Of a stretch of 64,000 nt of DNA, positions 20,700 to 31,386 are shown one piece after another (the first letter of the stretch is position 1; each line of letters begins with the position of its first letter). A program made the position numbers and the translations under genes. Under the pieces are notes generated by a model. It ran no database searches. It worked only from the letters and a program-made list of their open reading frames with translations, and was not told where the DNA came from. This DNA is from Lucinisca nassula (lineage: Eukaryota; Mollusca; Bivalvia; Lucinida; Lucinidae). The stretch covers positions 60,904,587 through 60,968,586 of the forward strand of contig OY757019.1 of assembly GCA_963580285.1 (NCBI GenBank), written 5' to 3'.

Positions 20700-22528
20700 A
20701 CTAAACAATCACTATACATATGTGTTACTCTATGGCAAATAAACTCCAATCGACATAGAATATCTTTTTATACCACAATCAAGCATTCTAGTAACCTAAT
20801 ACAGGGGGTCGAATAACTGCACGCCATAATCGGTAGTGACCTATAATACCTTCTGCTGACCTATAATACGTCTAGTGACCGTTTATAGACCGGGCCTACT
20901 TTTCAGGTCACTAATTTACAAGTGTAAACAATACATGCAACCTTCTATACTTGGCAAAACAACGAAACTACGAGTTAAGAGCTTTGCAATATTTATTTGA
21001 ACAAATTTTCAGAAATTTCAACTTAATTCTTACCTTCTCGGCCTTCCTGGTTTGAATGGCCCGTTGGAATAACTGTGCACTGCTACAGCAGTTGGGTCTC
21101 AAGCTCGAAAATAATTTCTGAAGCTAAAATAAACTACTTAATTTCAGATTTTTATACAGAAAGTAAAGCGCTGAGACTTTTATTCGAGCGTCCATATTGT
21201 TTCCTACGTTTTTGTGGCATGGTGACGTCAGAAACTTTGCACTCGTTGACCTCACGTTATACTACGTGTGCGCGTCATGACATTGAATGTCGTTTTACAT
21301 GCCACACTGTCTGTTGTCTTTTTTGCTTAAATTTGCAAAATTATTGCAAACCCCCTTGGTTTTTGAATTGCGGTATAAACTAAATACATGTACATGATTA
21401 GTGGCTTTAATAAGCAAGCCCCTATAAAATTGTCGCGGCGAACCAATTATATTTTATTATTAAAGGCACTAGCCATGTATTTACTATATTCCTTGACGTA
21501 CAAGAATTTATTTTAAAATCCATGCGCTTTGGTTGATAGGTGCGCCATTTCAGTATTATTTCTGTATTATTATGATGTTACTCTTCATGAGAGCTGGAAT
21601 AATCTTTCTGTCTGCTGTCTGCCTGCCACTGTCTGTCTGTATCGCGTCTTTTTCTAAAGTACCGTATACTTTTTAACACTTCCTGACCATCAGATTTATT
21701 ATTACACGTCTTATTCTTACCAGGAGATGGCCCATGCACAAGGCATTTGCATAATTTTAGATCCAGAATAATGTGTATTTTTATAGAACAAAATGTTACA
21801 AGACCGGACGCACAACGTTGATTTGGCATTAAAGCTCTGAATCTATATTTTTGTCCCCTCTGTTGTAAATCATACTTCCAACAGGTTCGTTGCATCAGTT
21901 TCTGTCGTATATTACGGACTCCGTTGCATCACTTTCGTCGGGTGCAGGGTGCATCACCGAAGTCGGTTGCATACGATTCGACGCCAAATGTGTTTGAGAC
22001 AATATTCCGTCTAAACCTGTAGGATCTGGATAATATGTTTGTACTTATGATATAAGGAGGTACAGAAACATTCACGATGTAATTTGACAGAGTAAGACCC
22101 AAGTAATCGGCGATTTTGGACAGGTTTTGTGTTTTTCATGCGATGCTTCCCGTAATCGTATTTTCTAGCTTTGATAGAATGAAGACTACAAAAATGCTTT
22201 GCTCATTTCAAAATTTTAAGCTCAAGACTTCTTTCCTAAACAGCAATTAAATGAAAACAAATCGTCAATTTCTTTATCGCCGTAATCGCGTTGCCTCAGA
22301 TCTCAGAAGCCGGGAATTCGATTGTATGGAATATTCAGGGGTGATGTTGAGGGCCGCATCGGTAAAGGATTAACGAGTACCAAAAGTGTTGAGCCTGCTT
22401 TGCTCGAGGCCTGTGGTAGTCACGTTGTTATCAGTCGTATAATAGTTGTTACTTCCGATTAATTGACAAACAATCGATCACAAAACTGCCTGACAGAACT
22501 GTATGAATTGCCGAAGTTTGCATTATTG
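20700..22528. other. No gene recognised
   Basis: Frames of about 100 codons at 21075-21383 (plus) and 21578-21895 (minus) show no recognisable domain and have Cys/His-rich random-looking composition. A short direct repeat, TGACCTATAATAC, occurs at about 20839 and 20864. Confidence 0.4.
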
Positions 22529-23159
22529 CCGCAGAAAAAGCGACCGAATGAAGTCGGTTGATTTCTAAGAGTGCCCTAAAATCACCGTGTCATTCTGTCA
22601 TTCGGTCATTCTGTCAGTCTGTCCGTCCGTCCGTAACCCGTTTGTGAAAATTGGTGATATTGACTTAACCGCTTGGAATATTTAAACAATTTTTGACATA
22701 TTGATAGATATCAATAAGATCTAACCAATGACCTTGCGAAATATTACATTCCATTTAGTATAGCCTCGCCGAGGCGAAAAAAGTGAAAATTTTCGAACTG
22801 CTTCTCCTCGGAAACCGTTGGGCCGATTGAAGTCAAATGTCATATGGAGCCTCTATGGGATGGGGGAAACCAAAATTTGCTCATGGGGTCCAGGTCACAT
22901 GACCAAAATGGCCGCCAAGCCATATATGGTCTGTCTGTCTGTCCGTCCGTAACCCGTTTGTGAAAATTGGTGATAGTGACTTAACCGCTTGGAATATTTA
23001 AACAATTTTTGGCATACTGATAGATATCAATGAGATCTAACCAATGAACTTGCGAAATATTACATTCCATTTAGTATAGCCTCACCGAGGCGAAAAATGT
23101 GAAAATTTTCTGACTGATTGCGGTATGTTTCCTCTGGCTTTCTTTGCCGGATCATTACA

Positions 23160-23205
23160 GGGTCACTGATGAGGTTTTATTAGCCGAAACTACGTAGTAT
23201 GACCC
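23160..23205 (+). ncRNA. Hammerhead ribozyme 1
   Basis: Stem I is GGGTCA (23160-23165) with TGACCC (23200-23205), 6 bp. Core CTGATGA is at 23166-23172. Stem II is GG(T)/(G)CC closing a 7-nt loop. The second core strand GAAA is at 23186-23189. Stem III is the self-complementary CTACGTAG (23190-23197), followed by TA, so cleavage is predicted after A23199. All invariant core bases are present. The very short stem III is typical of animal retroelement hammerheads, which often cleave as dimers. Confidence 0.88.
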
Positions 23206-23539
23206 ATCTTCTTTCTTATGAATGTTTTCATTGCTCTTAAAGGAACTCATTTTTGATTTTATTTGCCTTCACTGCAGCTGTTGTTGTGCCGTGTGGCGGC
23301 CGTAAAACGTCTCCCCGTACATCAACCATAGTGCAGTTTATATTTTACTTTTGGTCCTTTGAGATCATCGTGAATATTCTGAGATATCAAAAATAAATTA
23401 TTGATTTAGACTCATTCTAGACAGGTTTTTAATTATTTGGACCCCCTTTTGATTTATATCAGTCTTTGAATCGACTGCCTATTCGAAATTCGCAAAATTG
23501 CGGTATGTTTCCTCTGGCTTTCTTTGCCGGATCATTACA

Positions 23540-23585
23540 GGGTCACTGATGAGGCTTTATTAGCCGAAACTACGTAGTATGACCC
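23540..23585 (+). ncRNA. Hammerhead ribozyme 2
   Basis: Same fold as the copy exactly 380 bp upstream: GGGTCA/TGACCC stem I, CTGATGA core, GAAA core and a CTACGTAG stem III followed by TA. Stem II is improved by one T-to-C change (GGCT/AGCC, 4 bp, 5-nt loop). Cleavage is predicted after A23579. Cleavage at both sites would release a 380-nt unit. Confidence 0.88.
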
Positions 23586-24151
23586 ATCTTCTTTCTTATG
23601 AATGTTTTCATTGCTCTTAAAGGAACTCATTTTTGATTTTATTCTCCACGGAAACCGTTGGGCCAATTGACGTCAAATTTCATATGGAGCCTCTATGGGA
23701 CTGGGGAAACCAAAATTTCTAATGGGGTCCAGGTCACATGACCAAAATGGCCGCCAAGCCATATATGGTAAAAACCCTTCAAAAATAGTCTTCTCCAGAA
23801 CCACTGGGCAGATTTCTACGAAACTTGATAAATAGCGTCTGGGACGTAGGCCCATCATAAATTGCTAAAATGATGACCCTGGGTTGACCTTGACCTTCTT
23901 TGTGCCTAGGTCAAACTTTGACACATATGCTTTTGTATTGGAAAAGTGAGAATGCATTTTATCCTGCAAACGATTCAGAATACAGTACTAAAGTATAAGA
24001 TATATTTTTGCTCCTTACGATAAGGCGCATTTATTGGGGGAACCGTTTTAGGTCCAGGTCACATGACCAAAATGGCCGCCATACCCATATATTGTAACAC
24101 TCATAAAGCTAAAAGCATCCGGCGGGTCGTGCACTTCATTTTTATTTTTAA

Positions 24152-24331
24152 CCCTATTTGTACCAAATGGAATCTTCCTTCTTATATATGACGGGAGGCC
24201 ATAACGGCATTCAGGAGTGGCAGGTTGTGTTATCTTTGAAATTTATTTGGAAAAAAGCTGAACTTTTGCCAACAGTGAAGCCTGCACGGTTTGCCAGGGT
24301 ACCCGTTTTAGGGTTTCTGTTACAAAATGGT
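24152..24331. mobile_element. MITE-2 copy with TTAA target sites
   Basis: TTAA at 24148-24151 and 24332-24335. Left end CCCTATTTGTACCAAATGG; right end, inverted, ACCATTTTGTAAC. The core CCAACAGTGAAGCCTGCAC is a collapsed version of the family palindrome. Confidence 0.65.
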
Positions 24332-24339
24332 TTAATGAA

Positions 24340-25815
24340 ATTGTAACGGAATGTTGGTATTCCATGTGTTGACAGTACCCATAATCTGTAACTAATACAG
24401 CCTTCTTCAGTTAAAACTTAGGGCACATAATACAAAGGAGCAGTTAGCAACAAAAAATATATATAAACAAGGAATACCCAAGACACAAGAAAAAAATGTT
24501 TTCAATGACGTATAAAGCGATCAGGGTGTTTATTTGTTTATTTATACATTGTTTTGAGAGGGTAACCCAATCAGCTCGAGAGCTATTCTTCCTTGTACTT
24601 AGACACATTTGAAAACTTTTTATATCACTATATTGTCCAACAAAGGGCCTAAATGCACTTGCCTTGCAAGTGCTTGCTAAAGAAAATGAAAAAAAAAAAT
24701 CTTATCAAAAGCTCAGTCCCGACACTATTGTGTTTGACGTATTACCAGCAAACAAAATACTTCTTACATTGTTTTTGTTTGTTTTGATTTTGATCCTTAT
24801 TATTGCTTTCAACACTTTAGACGCAGATCTTTCAGTAACAGCGATCGATCTGACAATCTTCGTCGTTTCCTCTTTGAAGATGATGCATCACAGGCTTTCT
24901 TACAGGCATACTGCAAAAGTTTTGAGTATATTGCTTTTCATCAGCGGGTCAGTTAAGTCCATGAGCTGAACACCGTTGAGAACACCCCACTTTATATAGG
25001 ACACAATGTGGTATACTAGCTTATACATTATTTTCTCTGTTTCTGATCCGAATCATATGTAGCGGCTCTAACGGGTACCAACTATCTCTGTTTGCAGCCA
25101 AAAAATAAAAGACGATATCAAAATATATGCACTGAAACCATGACACATGCGCTATGAAAGATTCAATTGGCTTCAGTCGTTTTCTATCCAGATCCCTGAT
25201 GCTCTCAAATCCTATGGCCTTTCTTGTTCTAGCTAAGGGACTGAAGTGAAACAAAATTCTATAACCTATGCAAGCTTTTTGTACCTTCTAGAAAGAAAGT
25301 TAAGCAACGATCTGGAGCCGACTGTTATCTCACATGCACGTGCACTCCTGATAACAAAAATTATAGCCTCACATACACATGTCGGTTATGATATATTTCA
25401 ACCTGTTTTCATATGTCTGCTCTAACCATAGAGTGTGAATAATATAAGTTCTCAACACAGACTGCGACCGTTCGTTTTTCTTGTTCACGAAAACTTGGAG
25501 CTCTGTTAACAGAGCCCATTTGTAATACCTACATTTGGAACAACAAGTGGATCTGAGAAACGTTGATTTAACGTCGTCAAAATATTTATTGAACAAATGT
25601 TCACTTGTTTTATGTTCACCGCTACCATCTGTATGTTCATAGCTGGAAAGACAAAAACTGCTGCTGATCACGTGATACACCAACACACATATCCACTGAC
25701 CTCAATTTAGCTACACTATTATATAACTCTACCCATCGCCACGGATATCCGGAGGGTTGCACCTGCTTAGTAAGGTGCAGATGCATATTTAAGATAGTAA
25801 AACTAAGCTTTGAAG
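24340..25815. other. Unassigned; possible minus-strand exon-like fragments
   Basis: On the minus strand two frames begin near good acceptors. One follows TTTTGTCTTTCCAG at about 25648 and runs through HKTSEHLFNKYFDDVKSTF to an AG/GTATTA site near 25530. The other follows TTTTGTTTCACTTCAG at about 25240 and reads LARTRKAIGFESIRDLDRKR. Neither matches a family I know. The plus-strand frame 24664-24969 is hydrophobic and unrecognised. A half MITE-1 palindrome lies at about 24980-25100. Confidence 0.25.
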
Positions 25816-25945
25816 GGGTATACATTATTTTTTCTTATTTCTGCTAAAAACATAGATTGTGGGTACCCGTTAGAACCGCCTTGCCGAGGCGGTTCTATCG
25901 AGTACCAATAATCTATGTTAAAACAGAAATGTGAAAAATATATCA
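25815..25945. mobile_element. MITE-1 palindrome
   Basis: CTTATTTCTGCT, ACATAGATTGTGGGTACCCG and TTAGAACCGCCTTGCC, then the complementary arm, with a few mismatches. The outer CCCAC/GTTTACA boxes are not clear here. The region 25946-26605 holds no recognised feature except a remnant of the same palindrome at about 26570-26600. Confidence 0.8.
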
Positions 25946-26605
25946 GATTTTCTATCGTTTAGTGGTAAAATGTTTAATATATTTAGATAAGCGTGTTTTC
26001 GTATTGGGTTGTTCACTTTCAGAAATAAACTGTACTTCTAATTGCATGTGGTTTTGTAATCATAATACTCGATTGCTCAAAGAGAGTTTTTTAACCAGTA
26101 TCTAGTTTCCACCGCTGTTTCAAGCGAAGTCGTCCATGTCAAAAAGCAAAATAAGAAGATAAATCTTGGAAGCTTAATCTGTTCTGCAGGAATAAATGAC
26201 AGAAATCGGCTCCAATTGTATTCCCTAGAAACTTGTAGTTTTCGTTGTTTGTTTATCACCCGCTGTTGCAATTATCATTGATGCTTTAATCTTGAAATTA
26301 TTCCTTCGTTCCTATGTATTTGAAATGACGTCTTCTTGCAAAGAGTATTGACTCGTTAGTTGTTGGCAGAATAGATACCAGGACAGCCCTCCATGTAAAG
26401 AATAATTCTGCTATCCCAACTTCATTGAAAACATATATGACGATGGAATCTTCCACCTAACAAATTCGGAGTGGTCCATTTCCAAGTATAGGGATGTCAA
26501 TTTTATTTTTGTCCGTGATAAGTTGTATAGAAATGAATGTTTGTAAAGCAACGAGTTTCGAAGGGTCAGTCCTAACGAGCACTAGCAGTCTATGTTATAT
26601 GTACA

Positions 26606-26910
26606 TTTGTTTGTTTGTTTGTTTGATGTGAGGTTTAACGTCCCCGTAAATACCGTATAGGTCGTTTTAGAGACGCTGCTTCCCATTTTGCAGACCTTTT
26701 ACCCGACATTAAGATGAAATGACATCTCATGCCCTGTCGTCCAATGAAACCAATAGGGTTTATAAGCATGTACGGTTCGAAGATTGACGGTCCGACTCGC
26801 ACCGCTTTGCCAGAACAAGCTAAGATCCTGTAAGCAGTTTACCAGTACTTTCAGCTTTGCATGGAAACATCATGCAGCAGATCTATTTTTTCTAGTCCCA
26901 ATGGGCGGGG
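26606..26910 (-). mobile_element. SINE-B copy, full length
   Basis: (TTTG)n tail complement at 26606-26625, then GAGGTTTAACGTCCCCGT, GACATCTCATGCCCTGTCG, GCATCATGCAGCAG-like and CCCAATGGGCGGGG. The frame 26784-27116 runs out of this SINE and is not considered a gene. 26911-27233 has no feature. Confidence 0.82.
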
Positions 26911-27233
26911 CCATGTTACATGTACATATAAGTAAAGAAAACATGCCATGCATTTTTATCAGAAGAGGCTTGACACGTCTTGCGCAGAAAATGCATAAAG
27001 AGCTCTATACTCTTTTTCTCACAGTATTGTCAGAGTACCAACTTCTAGAGAGGCTATTCATGTATGGCATGATTGTTTCTTCAATAAAGCTAAAGACACT
27101 CCCTCATTCCCTCTGAACAAAATAACATTATAAATAGCAGATAGGATACTTGACAGACAGTGCCTTTTTGCATCTCCCGTTACATGTACCTATAGCCTGG
27201 GGAAGATGCAGTGTTTTCACTTCGCGTGTTTAA

Positions 27234-27530
27234 GCCCCCGCCCATAGGGGCTTAAAGAAATATATGGGCTGCATGATGCTTCCACGAAGAGCTGAATCCG
27301 GCCCGCACACTAGTACTGGTAAACCGCTTAGAGGATCTAAGCCTGTCCAGGAACCGTGGTGTGAGGTGGACCGTCCATGCTAATAAATCCTATTGGTTTC
27401 TTTTGGCGACAGGGCTTGAGATGTCATTTCATCTCAATGTCGGGTAAAAGCCCCACAAAATTGGAAGCAACGTCTCCAAAATGACATTTACAGTGTTGAC
27501 GGGGACGTTAAACCTCAAATCAAACAAACA
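27234..27530 (+). mobile_element. SINE-B copy, full length
   Basis: Best plus-strand reference copy. CCCCCGCCCATAGGGGCTTA head, GGCTGCATGATGCTTCC, ACTGGTAAACCGCTTAGAGG, GACAGGGCTTGAGATGTCAT, ATTGGAAGCAACGTCTCC and GTTGACGGGGACGTTAAACC, then CAAATCAAACAAACA. It faces the minus copy 320 bp upstream. Confidence 0.88.
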
Positions 27531-28044
27531 CTTCACGTGTTTTGTCCCAAGACGTTTTTCGGAACTTTTCGTTGAACCGAACTAATATCTGTCCATGTAA
27601 TCCGTATGTCAAATTGCGCGCATTGACCTGAAATAGAAAGAACATAACATAATTTTATTGACTCCTAGCCAAAACATGTATATTAATCTAATACCTTATC
27701 TGAAAATGCGAACAGAGTCTGTTTTAGCATAACGTAGGAAGGATAGAATAACCTTGCTAAGTTTCTATATCATTTTTACGCCTGTCAAACGCATAACAAA
27801 CATAATAAGAGTTCTAAATCAACCCTTTTTTGAGTGTAATCATCAGTTGGGTGAACATATAAACCGAAAGGTCATGTCTGTAATATGCCGGAATTTATAT
27901 AAGTCTCCGTTAAATGTACAAGAGTCAGATGGGTTCAAAAATGATACTTGTCTTCGATGTCATCAGGGTTAGAAATCTGACACTTACTATCATTTCTGCC
28001 AATTCTTCGTTTACCATGTCTACAGGTTACATGAGTAATATTCG

Positions 28045-28108
28045 AAGACGGTCGAAGACGAAGTTAATTGTTTCGATTCCTGATCTTTGTTTTACTTCTA
28101 CTTTACTT
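28045..28108 (+). mobile_element. PLE-1 3'-terminal fragment
   Basis: TCGATTCCTGATCTTTGTTT TACTTCTACTTTAC matches the 3' end shared by all PLE-1 tails (54.7, 47.7 and, inverted, 45.8 and 54.1 kb). The surrounding 27531-28480 has no other recognised feature; frames there are unassigned. Confidence 0.6.
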
Positions 28109-28554
28109 GGTAAGGGATGCACGGAATTTTCGATATTTGCAAAAATCCATATAATATTCGTACTAAACTGTTTTCTCAAAGCGTTTATACATGCTCAGTA
28201 AATTATTATTATTACCATTCCATGCTCCACTGTTGGGCGAAGTAATAATTTTGTTCACCGCATAAAATGTGTTAGAATTCAATGAACAAAGCGGTTATAC
28301 GAAATCCAATAATGGACTTTTAATAGATGGCACTAATTTTAGCATCCTGCAGCATGTCTGTGACGTCATCGATTTCAGACAAATAAATATGTACTAAATG
28401 CGTGTAAATGCGTTATATGACAGGCGAAATGCGTATTTCACAGACTTTTTCACGTTCATGGGTAAATGTCCGTTTTGGTGTTTCCAGTACAGTATGTTTT
28501 GTTTTCGGAATTCTGGTCATTTCAGGATTATTTGATTTACCCGAGTAAAATAGA

Positions 28555-29045
28555 AGTGGAGGCAATGGTCAGGAATCGATACAATAAACCAACAGCTCCC
28601 ATCAGAGACACCAAAAGGGAAAAAAACACAAACATGAATGGAAATAGCGGAAAGCCAAAAGGACAGTTATTTTCCCCCAAAATGGCAAATAAGCTATCCA
28701 AAATAAAATAATATAAGCGCCACAAACACCCAAAGACAAAATATAACAAAAATAAACCGCGACAGAAGAACCGTCATGGAACGGTCAGCGGAAACGAATT
28801 CCACTGGGGCTTAAATCGATTTTACTGGCCACAGTCCTCGCCCTTACTTCCGTCGCGATTAAGACATATAATTTGTTCAGTCTGCATGAAGGCCTCCTAA
28901 CTCATTAACAAGCACAGAGATGAAACAACGGTGAGGACTCGACAGCAAGAAACACCTGAAATGCTGGAACAGAAGAAACCAACAGCTAGACTCCGATGGG
29001 CCCGACCAGCGACAGAGCATCAGGTACCAACCAACATAAGCCTGC
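28555..29045 (-). mobile_element. PLE-1 3' region, truncated copy
   Basis: On the minus strand it contains ATGCTCTGTCGCTGGTCGGG, TTGCTGTCGAGTCCTCACCG, AATTATATGTCTTAATCGCG ACGG and TTCTTCTGTCGCGGTTTATT, and ends in the ATCGATTCCTGAC box. Here the G tract is only 4 long (CCACTGGGGC at 28802). Opposite-strand frames over this stretch are shadows. Confidence 0.75.
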
Positions 29046-29075
29046 CAAGCCTATCATTTGCCATAAGAAGAGATG

Positions 29076-29360
29076 TTATTTTACACAAATCGAGTAACTG
29101 TAACCCTTGAGTGTTACTGGTATTTTGTCTATCTGAACTCTAAACAATGGTACACCTGGGACAAATTGCACCGAATCACAATCTTCATTGACAGTGTCTA
29201 GACCAATATTGTCCAGTTTATTTGAAACTCGACCATTATAATCACTCTCCATGACCGAACAAAGTACGTAAGTTACATCCTCTTCTACATGGTACATCGG
29301 CGAATCTTCGACCCAAATATAAAAGCCACAATAACGAAGGTCAGAATCAAATGAAAAAAA
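29076..29360 (-). CDS. Coding-like fragment, unknown function
   Basis: An uninterrupted minus-strand frame ends at TAA (29076-29078). The longest ATG-started form begins at 29297, but the frame stays open upstream to about 29355, reading RYCGFYIWVEDSPMYHVEED before the ATG-initiated part. Composition is unlike the repeat-derived frames: balanced acidic and hydrophobic residues, as in VEEDVTYVLCSVMESDY and GLDTVNEDCDSVQFVPGV. This suggests a real exon or a retrogene piece. A poly-T tract at about 29355-29368 (minus strand) precedes it, but I see no clean AG acceptor. It sits 30 bp beyond a truncated PLE-1 tail, so it could be transduced or unrelated host sequence. No domain is recognised. Confidence 0.35.
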   Translation of the reverse strand, partial: FFSFDSDLRYCGFYIWVEDSPMYHVEEDVTYVLCSVMESDYNGRVSNKLDNIGLDTVNEDCDSVQFVPGVPLFRVQIDKIPVTLKGYSYSICVK

Positions 29361-29369
29361 AAAAAACTT

Positions 29370-30990
29370 TATAAAGCTTTATCCATTGGATCAACGCGAT
29401 TTTTACAATATTTTTCCCCTCCTGAATGGTATCGTTGTATAAACCGCGACTACTCTTCGAAGAGCCCGTCTATGCTGGTATTTTCGGTAAATGTTAATCA
29501 CGGTCTCATAGAATCTGTTGCAACAAAATGTTTTACATGTCTGCTTATAATCGAGTAGTTAACCATTAACTGCTGCATTTAAATAATATTTAGGGTGAAA
29601 TTCCTGGGGCTTGTATAAGTAGATGGGAACAAAACCTTTGGTTTTCCAATAAACTAAGATTTGTAAAAAGTTCACCAGTTGTAATGTCAACTCGATTCAT
29701 TTCGTCTGCATCCCGTAAACGACTGTAGGATCCCTAAAAGTCCGACACCCCTAAGTGTCCGACAAACTCTAAGCTTTTCGAGTAGCTGTTGCAAACGGTT
29801 GGGAATGATCAATTACTTGCATCACTTTAAGTAAACATGCTTCATGTCTAATTCTAGCTTCAAACATAGCTTCAAATATATACATGTATATGTATGCTTA
29901 TTGGCAAGACAAATTTGATTGAACAACATAATAAGGAAACGCTTTGACATGTATTTACAAGCCAAGCAGTATAATCATTGTATAAATGTTCTGCCCGAGA
30001 TGTGGCTGAGTTTAATTTAAAAAAGAGCAAACGATTTTGCGTTTTTTTCCGTCGCGACATGTTTAAAGTACTTGTAACTGAAAGCTGAATCCAAGATTTA
30101 TTTTGATAATAGATGAACTTTTTGCAAACAGAGACGGCCTTGAACAGACCCATAGAACTCGTCGCCTGACTTGGCCTTGCTCAGTTTGTAAAAGTTTCAC
30201 AGTCTTAAACCCTGCCATTTCCTCTTGTTCTTGGCTTCTTTTGCGCGTATTGTATCTTTAGTATTGGATTTGGTTCATGGATACTAACCAGGTGGCAAAT
30301 ATTTAGCTATGGTAAAGACCTCCGACCAATGGCTGTATATGCAATTACTATTTGGTGAATGGTAATTGCTTTTCGACAGGATTTTTGACGATTTTTGACA
30401 TTTGTAATCAAATTTCAAGCTCCGAGTAAAAACAAAAAAATCACAAACTTTCTTTTCAAATACACGAAACAACGTTTGGTGGCCATAGTTACATACTATT
30501 AGGATGACGAATGGCTTCAACAGTGATTTCATTTCTTAAAAATATGTGTGATCTGTTTCAAACATCGCCTGAGGTAGCTCGGTAGAACCGCCTGTTTGAG
30601 ACAGAGTACACAAAATCTATGTCTTTGTGAAAGAATAATGGATTAATGTTTATCACTCTAAAGCCCATTTATATCTGTATAAATTGGGGTCAACAAGTGA
30701 TGCAGAGGTTTGCACTTATTTCTAATCTCGGATTCTCCCCTGAGTAGAGTTCATACACTTCTGTGCACACTTGATGAGGAACATATAACCGAGCAGTGAC
30801 ATGGTGTAATTATGACGTCACATCGTCGTCGGTACAATGTCATGACCTTTATGCAACGTCAAACCTTCGTGGCTGACGTTGCAGTAACGTTGATTTGACG
30901 TTGCCCAACGACGTGTGCCTGCTTGGTATTCTTTAACGTTCGAGAATGAATATGCTCCTGATGTAATGGCAGGTTTTTTAATTTATATAT
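29370..30990. other. No gene recognised
   Basis: AT-rich. Small minus-strand frames at 29872-30153 and 30284-30532 have no recognisable motif. GTCCGAC is repeated at about 29740-29763. A degenerate MITE-1/MITE-2-like scrap lies at 30570-30620 and 30120-30190. Confidence 0.45.
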
Positions 30991-31386
30991 TTACATACGA
31001 GGGTTGTTCGGAAAGTTCGTAGAAGTTTGCTATATCTTTGACATTCGTCATTCAGTATACATAAAATTTGGTGTGAATAATCTTTAACTTATTCTTAACA
31101 TATATGTAAAATTACAAGGGTATACAGCGACATTAACCGGATTTACGGGTTGCCGTGGCACCGTAGAAATGGGACCCCGGAGCAGCCAGAAAATTGTTTT
31201 TAATTCAAGCAGTTTCTTGAAGAAAAACTCTTTATTTCCGTCTGATCGCGTTACGTCAAAACCCCGCACAAATGTCAGATGATAAATCGACGCCATGACG
31301 TCATTTGCTGAAAATTTCAAAACAATCATTGCTTTTCGAAGAAAATCACAGCGCATAAGACCTGCGAGATTGCGCATTGGAAAACC

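Larger units (their letters stand above)
23117..23643 (+). mobile_element. Dimeric hammerhead-bearing element (A-B-A)
   Basis: A 143 bp segment A (from ATTGCGGTATGTTTCC to GATTTTATT) occurs twice, at about 23119-23261 and 23499-23641, differing at very few positions. Between them is a 237 bp segment B, giving a 380 bp period. Each A holds one hammerhead ribozyme. The pearl-like unit is interrupted at AACTG and resumes at CTCC. The layout fits animal retrozymes or the direct pseudo-LTRs of Penelope-like elements. No protein is encoded. B includes GTGCCGTGTGGCGGCCGTAA AACGTCTCC and TTTGGTCCTTTGAGATCAT, shared with repeats at 39.2, 46.9, 53.6 and 56.1 kb. Confidence 0.8.
22530..24137 (+). repeat. 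Pearl-like tandem core array 5
   Basis: The left end has GCAGAAAAAGC followed by the hairpin ACCGAATGAAGTCGGT, then a GTCATTCTGTC run and (CCGT)n. The units contain TAACCCGTTTGTGAAAATTG, ATTTAGTATAGCCTCGCCGA, GAAACCGTTGGGCCGATTGA and AAAATGGCCGCCAAGCCATA. The right end CATCCGGCGGGTCGTGCACT TCA is shared exactly with array 9. Interrupted at 23117-23643 by the hammerhead element. The small minus-strand frame at 23673-23858 repeats in array 9 but encodes no known domain. Confidence 0.85.

Noticed and set aside
28466..28711. 81-codon plus-strand frame and similar ones at 34533-34971 and 45716-45943
   Set aside because: They lie in PLE-1 3' tails, mostly on the antisense strand, and change with each copy.
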